Shown here: positions 18,440 through 23,998 of the stretch, piece after piece
Layout of the letters: every line of letters starts with the position of its first letter
Position numbering within the stretch: the stretch's first letter is position 1
Source: Ceraceosorus guamensis
Lineage: Eukaryota; Basidiomycota; Exobasidiomycetes; Ceraceosorales; Ceraceosoraceae
Length of the DNA: 23,998 nt
Assembly (NCBI RefSeq): GCF_003144195.1
Contig: NW_020290153.1
Coordinates: 1-23,998 of the forward strand
Reading direction: 5' to 3'
Notes under the pieces: generated by a model
Told to the model about the DNA's origin: nothing
The model's database searches: none
What the model saw: only the letters and a program-made list of their open reading frames with translations
Translations under genes and position numbers: made by a program

Positions 18440-19162
18440 AAAACCCGCCCCCCCCCCCCCCCCCCCTTCCCTTCCCGGGACGTAGAATTGACATTCATCG
18501 TGCTGAGACGACGAGCTGGCGCGTCCATCTCTTCGGCGCGAGAGGCGCTACACGAAGCTGAGATGGTGGGAGATGTCAATCTCTTCCTTTCGCTAGACGA
18601 CGACGAGGGTGCGGCAGATGGTGCGGGTGCGGGTGCGGGTGCGGGTGCGGGTGCGGGTGCGGGTGCGGGTGCGGGTGCGGGTGCGGGTGCGGGAGAGGCG
18701 TGCTTGGCAGAAGTGGAAATCATGATAGCGGGTGAGGCAGCCCACGGCGCGCGCGCTTATACCCTCCCCCTCGTCATCCTTGCTTTTGGCAGGCAGGCAG
18801 GCAAGCAGGCTGACTCGCAAGCACCGCGCTGCCTTCTTTCAGAACCTCGAGCCAGACGACAAGGCTTGGCCTTCGAGTCGCTCTGCCTCTTGCTGCGCTA
18901 CGCCACCACCACCGCCTCCGCCTCCACCTCCGCCTCCAACAGCTCATCCCTCTTGCCCCTCGCTCCCAGCGCATTCAGAGCCAAAATCGGGCTGAGCAAC
19001 GCCAAGAGCAGAGCTTTGTTTGCCAAGTTGGGTTTCGAGGAGCACAAGGTGGTGAAGGTGTTCGAAGAGGTGGAGCTCAGGTGGACAGGCTTCAAACATC
19101 ACAGCGGCGCTACAGAAACGCTGCGATTGCTGCATTGGCCGCGAGAGGAGCACGACGAGTAG
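17962..19162 (+). CDS. NAT9-like GNAT-family N-acetyltransferase
   Basis: Four exons, 17962-18039, 18213-18321, 18486-18731 and 18843-19162, encode 250 residues. Exon 1 begins MRLNESTIIVGDGVLLVPYR, the hallmark start of NAT9 proteins; exon 2 has YHEWMQDEEMREQTASEALS and YAMQRSW; exon 3 has KLTFIVL and MVGDVNLFL; exon 4 has ARRQGLAFESLCLLLRYA, the acetyl-CoA-binding (R/Q)xxG(x)A region, and FRAKIGLSNAKSRALFAKLG. NAT9 proteins are poorly studied GNAT acetyltransferases; in animals one acts on tubulin or signalling, but the fungal substrate is not known. Exon 1 ends AAG|GCGAGT, so intron 1 appears to be GC-AG; no GT donor keeps the frame. A (GGTGCG)12 array in exon 3 adds an Ala-Gly run. Its stop is 39 bp from that of the next gene. 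Confidence 0.85.
18073..18154. repeat. CT microsatellite in NAT9-like intron 1
   Basis: About 40 CT dinucleotides, with one A interruption near 18086, make up nearly half of the 173-nt intron. It doubles as an extreme polypyrimidine tract, though it ends about 58 bp before the acceptor. Confidence 0.95.
18400..18466. repeat. Double poly(C) tract in NAT9-like intron 2
   Basis: A run of 38 C (18400-18437), six A, CCCG, then 19 C (18448-18466) occupy about 40 percent of the 164-nt intron and end some 20 bp before the TAG acceptor. Confidence 0.9.
18620..18691. repeat. Coding hexanucleotide array (GGTGCG)12
   Basis: Twelve perfect units inside exon 3 of the NAT9-like gene encode an alternating Ala-Gly stretch between the VNLFLSL and VEIMIA strands. 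Because the unit is six bases, length changes keep the frame. Confidence 0.95.
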
Positions 19163-19201
19163 CAGCACGACGAACAGGGAGGGAGCTACAAAGACGCGCG
19201 G

Positions 19202-20213
19202 CTACTCTACGATTCCCAGACTCGCCACGCTGCCGCTCAGACTATGATTGCCCTCCTCCCCCTCCTCCTCCTCCTCCCCCTCGTCCAGATCAGCCGCCCA
19301 CTCTTCGTCCCCCTCCTCTTCCTCCTGCAAGGGTATCAGCGTCTCATCCGCATCTCGCGTTCCTTGCTCTGCCCCAACGTGCTGCTGCTGCCGCTCCACC
19401 ATCTTTTCCTCCCCCTCCTCCATCTCGTCCACCTCGCTCTCCGCCAAACTCTCCGTCTCCGCCTCCGTCGCGCTGTCCATGTCCGTGCCCATGTCCGTCG
19501 TCGGAGGCGTGTCCAGCCCTGCCGCCGCTGCTGCCGCCCTGCCGCTCCCAGCAGCAAGTCCACGCAGCGCAGGTGCATTGCCGAAGCGAGACTGTCTTCT
19601 AGGACGAGCTGCGGGGCGCGGATGCAAAATCCAAGTCTCTCTACGCGGCATGAACGCAGATGGGCTGCTGCTGCTGCTGCTGCTGCTCCACTCTTCCTTG
19701 GAGAAGGAGGGACATCCATGCACGCGAGCCAGCTAAAGTTGCGCAGGCGTAACCCGCGCAGCGGCGTAAGGAATCGGCCGTCACAGGCGTCAGCGGGGGG
19801 TGCGCTCCCGTGTCTCGTGCGTGCGTGCGTACGGGCTCACGTAAGACTCACGCAGTGCAGGACGAGTCGGAGGAAGGGATCGGGACAGATCCAGACGAGG
19901 GCGTGGGGCGCTCTCGACTTTTCCAGCAGCAATGCGGGCGCGGGCGCGGGCGAGGGCGAATCCGATTTTTGCCCCGACTGCTCTCGTCGCACCGCTGTGC
20001 TCTGCTCTGCAGCACCGATCAGCGTCCTGGCAGATGCGGGCGCCGCATCTTTTCGACAAATGTGCACATCTTGATGCAACCATTCTTGTAGATGCTCCGA
20101 CGCCACCAGAGCGAACGCTTGCGCTGGTCCTACATCCCTCGACGAGTCCGACGCAACCGTATCAAACGCTTGCGTTGGTCCTACATTCCTCGACGAGTCC
20201 TCCGTCGGCACCA

Positions 20214-20246
<33 letters not shown>

Positions 20247-20757
20247 GCCGCTCATCGTCTCGACGATTGTCGCTCTCCACAAGCGTCATGCGCGCACCCA
20301 AGCCCAATTTCTCTCGAAGGAAATACTTTGCCTCTCTGATGGAAAGCGTGTACTGACCAGCTTTGGCATCTTCCAAAGCTTGAGAGATTTGCCTCGAATC
20401 GGGACCAAGGTCAGGCGGTCCATCAGGTCTGCGTCGTGATGATGACGATGATGATGATGCCGCAGTAGCCGACTTTGACGTCTTGCTCGTGTGCGGATTG
20501 AGAGAGGAGGGAAGAGGATGGTGGGATGGACGAACGGGATTGGGATGAGGCAGATTATAGTCTGATGGACGGGGCGCTGCGATGTGCGGATTGCCGCCCA
20601 GACGAGCTGGCGTGTGCGTGTGCGTGTGCGTGTGCGGGGGGGTGCGCAAGGGGGGCAACGTGGGAGATGAGGGGTTGGGGAGTGCGGCAGGGCTCACGAG
20701 TCAGTCTGCGTGCATGGCCGCGTCTCCTTGTCGCTGCGACATTCACAACCTCTTTCC

Positions 20758-20806
<49 letters not shown>

Positions 20807-21226
20807 AAGCACCAATCTTGACGCGGCCCCCACCCACAACAACTCACCATTCTCCGCCCTCCTCGTCTTTCGCTTGCCCACGCTTCTCTTTCCTTGTGCT
20901 GCGCCCATGCTCGCGCCCGCGCCGCCCGTCGATCTGCTGCTGCTAGTCAAACCTGCGCCGCTGGCCGAAAGATTGAGGTTGCGCAGTCGAGGATTGATGA
21001 GCAGAGCAGGCATGGACATCGCTACTGGACCGTCTCTGGACGACGACGTCGACGTCGACGAGTCGAGATGATCGGAGGTGGTAGTAGCAGCGGTACCATG
21101 CACGCTCTGACCCGTCGAGGTCGAGGTCGAGGTCGAGGTCGAAGCTGCGCCTTTGCTCGCCTCCTGCTTCATCTTCATCAGCACATCCTCCATCCAAGCC
21201 TCCTCATCCTTTCCCAAAACGCTCAT
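19202..21226 (-). CDS. Uncharacterised protein with probable R3H motif
   Basis: Three exons on the minus strand: 21226-20848, 20606-19852 and 19732-19202, encoding 554 residues. The N-terminus is MSVLGKDEEAWMEDVLMKMK, then long Ser/Thr-rich disorder. A conserved-looking block near residues 225-260 reads QISQALEDAK and REAKYFLREKLGLG. A ten-Gln run and a 17-residue tandem duplication (SSRNVGPTQAF / SSRDVGPAQAF) follow. At the exon 2/3 junction DPFLRLVLHC joins LARVHGCPSFSK, giving R-x3-H followed by a helix and a Ser-rich end, then ETWILHP: the pattern of the single-strand nucleic-acid-binding R3H domain. The C-terminus is acidic (EEEEEGEE). Function unknown; RNA or ssDNA binding is inferred. 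Upstream in-frame codons exist, but the ATG at 21226 is preferred for its conserved-looking start. Confidence 0.65.
20095..20197. repeat. 51-bp tandem duplication inside the R3H-motif gene
   Basis: Two adjacent units of 51 bp (20095-20146 and 20147-20197), with a handful of differences, encode the 17-residue duplication. A CTG run coding for the poly-Gln follows at about 20216-20245. Confidence 0.85.
20759..20803. repeat. Poly(C) tract of 45 in intron 1 of the R3H-motif gene
   Basis: A run of 45 C on the plus strand, thus G on the transcribed sense strand, lies 45 bp inside the donor of the 241-nt intron 1. The acceptor side of the same intron carries four to five GTGTGC units (20610-20634). 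Confidence 0.9.
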
Positions 21227-21680
21227 CTTCAAAAATGCGCCGGACGTAATTCGTATAGGTGCGGATGGATGATCGAGGGTGCGGTGCTTCGGAAAGAAAG
21301 TCGATGATGGGCGTTCAAGCATGCATGCAGTCATGAGCGTAAAACATTCGCGCCGCGGCCGCGCACCACCCCCGGCCAACTGTGGAGGAAATGCGCGAGA
21401 CCCCCATTCACGATTTTGAGGTCTACATGCAATCACGCGCGCTCGAACGGATCTTCTCGGCCGAGTCATGCGCGATTACTCGAGGCGATGCATGCGTGTA
21501 TACAGCTCCAGAAATGCGGGGACCCCCACGCTGGCGCGCACAATCAAGAATCAACGCTTGCTCAATCCACACGCTCATCGCTCCACTTCCAAGAAAAACG
21601 CTTCCACAATGCAAAGAAAAAGGAAAAGAATGTGCGTGCGAGAAATGTACATGAAAGGTGGAGAGGGGGGGAGGCGAGGC

Positions 21681-21682
<2 letters not shown>
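21227..21682. other. Intergenic promoter region of the R3H-motif gene
   Basis: About 450 bp without a supportable gene. The first 120 bp upstream of 21226 are moderately AT-rich and should hold the promoter. A NotI-like GC palindrome (GCGGCCGCGC) is at about 21355. The remainder is unique. Confidence 0.4.

Positions 21683-21739
<57 letters not shown>
21683..21739. repeat. Hexanucleotide array (GACAAC)n
   Basis: Nine to ten perfect ACGACA/GACAAC units end 12 bp from the stop codon of the membrane-protein gene, so they should lie in its 3' untranslated region (GTTGTC on the sense strand). Confidence 0.95.
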
Positions 21740-21740
<1 letters not shown>

Positions 21741-21750
21741 GGGGAGTCGA

Positions 21751-23899
21751 TCACCGCGCAAACCCAACAAAGATGGCCAAGGCAGCAGCGAGAAGGCTGG
21801 TGACGAATCCGAGCACAGTTGGCCAAAGGAGCACCTGAAACCTGACGCTGATACCGTCGAGGGGTGTGCTTCCTCTATACTGCGCCTTGAAGCTGTGCAA
21901 AGCCGCATAGCTCCTATTCCTCTGATTTTCCGGCTCCGAAACGCGATAGGGAAGGGTGACGTGGTAGGCTTCGTCGGCGTACGTTTTAAAGATCTGCGCA
22001 GTCACGTTGGACAGGTACTCTTCCAACGTGGCCAGGGTGTTTTGTCCGCGCGCCAAGGTGCCAAACTCTCCCACCGTCACATCTTGATTCGCTTGAAGCA
22101 GCTTGGTAGCGTCGAACGCGAGTGCTCGTCGACTGGCAGCCCAGAAATGCCCACGATTCGCAAAGAAAAAAATGTTAGCGTCATCCCGTTTCATGAGCGC
22201 ATTGGTTGCGCGCGCGCGCCCGCGCTCTGGCCTCACATGTTGCTCTCCATGAGCGTATCCGCATGGCACGTGCTTCCATTGCGAGCCATGCAATCTCTAA
22301 AAGGTCTTCCAGCAACGCTCGAAGCGTACCAACTCAAACTCAGATCGAAAGCCTGACTCCAGCTATCCAGCGGTGTGGGCCAAGAGGAGAAGTTTTGCAA
22401 GGCTGGCGCCCAGCCCGCGCTCGTGCCTTGATGCCACTCTCGCGTGCTGTAGCGCGACGAGCGATCGGCACGGGAAGATGGAAGCAGAGCGGCAGTGTTC
22501 ATGTCCACTTCCAAATCTGTCAAAGGTACGCTGCGCAGCGTGCATCCGAAAGCTTGCTGTGGGAAATACACAATCGGGGGGCGTATGGGCACTCGGTGCG
22601 TTTTGTGAGCATTCGATCCGCGAACCCCGCGCACGCGCTGGCACTCACGACGTTCCAATTGGTGTTTGCCACATCGCTCTGGTTGAAAGCGCTAAGGTCC
22701 ACGCGCAACAATTCTCCCGTATTGCCCCTCGCATCGTAGATCGGCGCGCAAAAGGGATTTCTCTCGTCGGAAATGTGATAGAACCAAGCGGTGCGGGGCA
22801 AGTTTGCGAAAAAGGTGCCGTTCCAGTGGTTCAGGATGCGCGTGTGCGCATTGGTCGCGGTCTGGCAGGATTGGAAAAAGACGTCGTCGGTGAATTGAAA
22901 GGTGACGTCTTGAGGTGTGGAAGGTAGTGATCCTGCCGAGGGGATGGGCACTGCACGACTCGTCATCGTAAAGTTGAGCCGAAGCGAGGGGCTGCACGGA
23001 AGGGGGTGTGCGGAGCGCCCGCGTCAGCTGCGACGATGCACAACTGCATCCACGACTCATCCCCGCCCTGTCGACGGACGCGACGCACCCCTGATCTGTG
23101 TCGGGAAGCAAGCCGACCAGATTGGTCACCGTCATGTTGACGTCGTCTGCCATGCCGCAATCCACGACGACGTCGAATCCAGCCACCTTGGCAATCCCTT
23201 CGAAGCGATCGCTTTCGATGGGCGCATCGTGCAATCGATAACCCGTCAAACCCATTTGCGGCTCGTCGGGCGTCGCAAAGTTGTTCGCTCCCCATCCAGC
23301 GCTGCGACGAGGAAAGAAGAGGGGAGACTATCAGCATGGCAGGCCTTTGCTGGTGCGGTTCGGAGTCTCACACTCACACTGCTGCAGGAAAGCTGCTTAG
23401 GAGGCTCGGAGCTGGCGCATTCAGCCGCGGCCCATCGACGAGAGCTGTAGAGATGTTGGCGTACGGGTAAAAAGTCGCATCGGCTACGACTCCGGTGGCT
23501 TGCGTAGTGCTCCTTTTGGCCAAATCTGCGCCCGTCGCAGCATTCTGCAGCGAGAAGCTGAGAGCTGATCCAAAGCAGAGGGCAGCGACGACGCTGAGAA
23601 GGAGGTAGAGCGGGATCAAGATCTGCGTGTGGGGGTGGGGGCGGAGTAGGCAGAGGGGGTTGAGTGGGGAACGATGCTGATGCATTTGAAAGCGCATGCC
23701 CGCCAAACCCAACTTACGCGAAACACCACGGATCGCCTCTCCATCACATGACTGTGAATGGCCGAGCGAACGTTGGCGGGCACGCGCTGCAGCCACGCAG
23801 CTTCGAGCCTGAAGGCGCTTGCGTTGGATCCCAGCACGACTCGCTTGTCCAGATCCACCGAGCGGGTAAACGTCCAAGCCGCAGCGCCGATCAAGAGGG
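21751..23899 (-). CDS. Multi-pass glycosylated membrane protein, 5' end beyond the window
   Basis: Six exons are readable on the minus strand: 23899-23718, 23622-23378, 23301-23089, 22991-22649, 22556-22237 and 22132-21751, about 560 residues, in phase at every junction; the start lies outside. Near the left of the protein is a soluble segment (RLEAAWLQRVPANVRSAIHS), then a membrane segment ILIPLYLLLSVVAALCFGSA. A long region with many N-glycosylation sequons (NIS, NMT, NFT, NGT, NQS, NFS, NGS, NVT) and several cysteines follows, for example FDVVVDCGMADDVNMTVTNL and TAWFYHISDERNPFCAPIYD. The end is a second membrane segment, LLWPTVLGFVTSLLAAALAI, and FVGFAR. Seen topology: a large lumenal or extracellular domain held between membrane helices. 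I do not recognise a named family; it resembles conserved uncharacterised fungal membrane proteins. The exon 3 donor (GG|GTGCGT) is least certain. Confidence 0.7.
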
Positions 23900-23990
23900 C
23901 TTTGAGTGCAGCGCAAGCGAACAGTCACAGTCACAGTCACGCACGCGCGCGTCAGTCTCGCACGGCACCATGCAAGCACGCTCCACGACG

Positions 23991-23998
23991 CCCCCCCC
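23991..23998. repeat. Start of a further poly(C) tract at the window edge
   Basis: The window ends in eight C. Given the three longer tracts, this may be the left edge of another one, in an intron of the membrane-protein gene. Its full length cannot be seen. Confidence 0.4.

Noticed and set aside
18225-18560. Proline- and glycine-rich open frames across the poly(C) tracts
   Set aside because: These are products of homopolymer DNA in an intron, open in all three frames.
1-23998. tRNA, rRNA or other structured RNA genes
   Set aside because: No cloverleaf-like A/B boxes or conserved rRNA segments were seen by eye; a covariance search was not possible.

Overview
This window is a chromosome end of a filamentous or yeast-like fungus. 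It opens with about 16 copies of the CCCTAA telomere repeat, and every gene inward has fungal architecture: many short introns (about 60-110 nt) with GTGAGT-type donors and CAG acceptors, high GC, and single-copy eukaryotic housekeeping genes. NTE1 with twelve exons, poly-Q/poly-S inserts and a gene-dense convergent layout suggest a basidiomycete, most likely the smut lineage (Ustilaginomycotina). That placement is inference; no marker gene in the window proves it.

Subtelomeric half (about 1-9850). After the telomere comes one SRPBCC/START-fold gene, then a cluster of five small secreted proteins (called SSP1-SSP5 here) that I assembled exon by exon. All five have an N-terminal signal peptide, three exons, a phase-1 intron followed by a phase-2 intron, and cysteines at four matching places. 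SSP1-3 are on the minus strand with similar spacing and share intergenic sequence, so they look like tandem duplicates. SSP4 (plus) and SSP5 (minus) are more diverged. A TATA-like box followed by a GCGAC-type element lies upstream of all five (weakest at SSP5). Between SSP4 and SSP5 sits a truncated, unusual kinesin-motor fragment without a P-loop. I do not recognise the secreted family; it is the best candidate in this window for an undescribed system, plausibly secreted effectors.

Core half (about 9900-23998). The order is MTR3 (RNA exosome ring subunit, plus), NTE1 (ER lysophospholipase/patatin, minus, 1749 codons in 12 exons including 16-nt and 15-nt microexons), a NAT9-like N-acetyltransferase (plus, with a probable GC-AG intron), an uncharacterised protein with a probable R3H motif (minus), and the 3' part of a glycosylated multi-pass membrane protein (minus, running off the right edge). 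MTR3/NTE1 and NAT9/R3H are convergent pairs with only 65 and 39 bp between stop codons. The NTE1/NAT9 pair is divergent and shares about 620 bp.

Low-complexity DNA is abundant: three runs of 38-45 C in a 5' leader and in introns, a CT microsatellite, several hexanucleotide and octanucleotide arrays, and a dispersed GAATCACGAATCGTGAATC element. I saw no tRNA, rRNA, CRISPR array, transposase, LTR element or telomere-linked helicase. All exon boundaries are read by eye from splice consensus, phase and family conservation; none is backed by transcript data.
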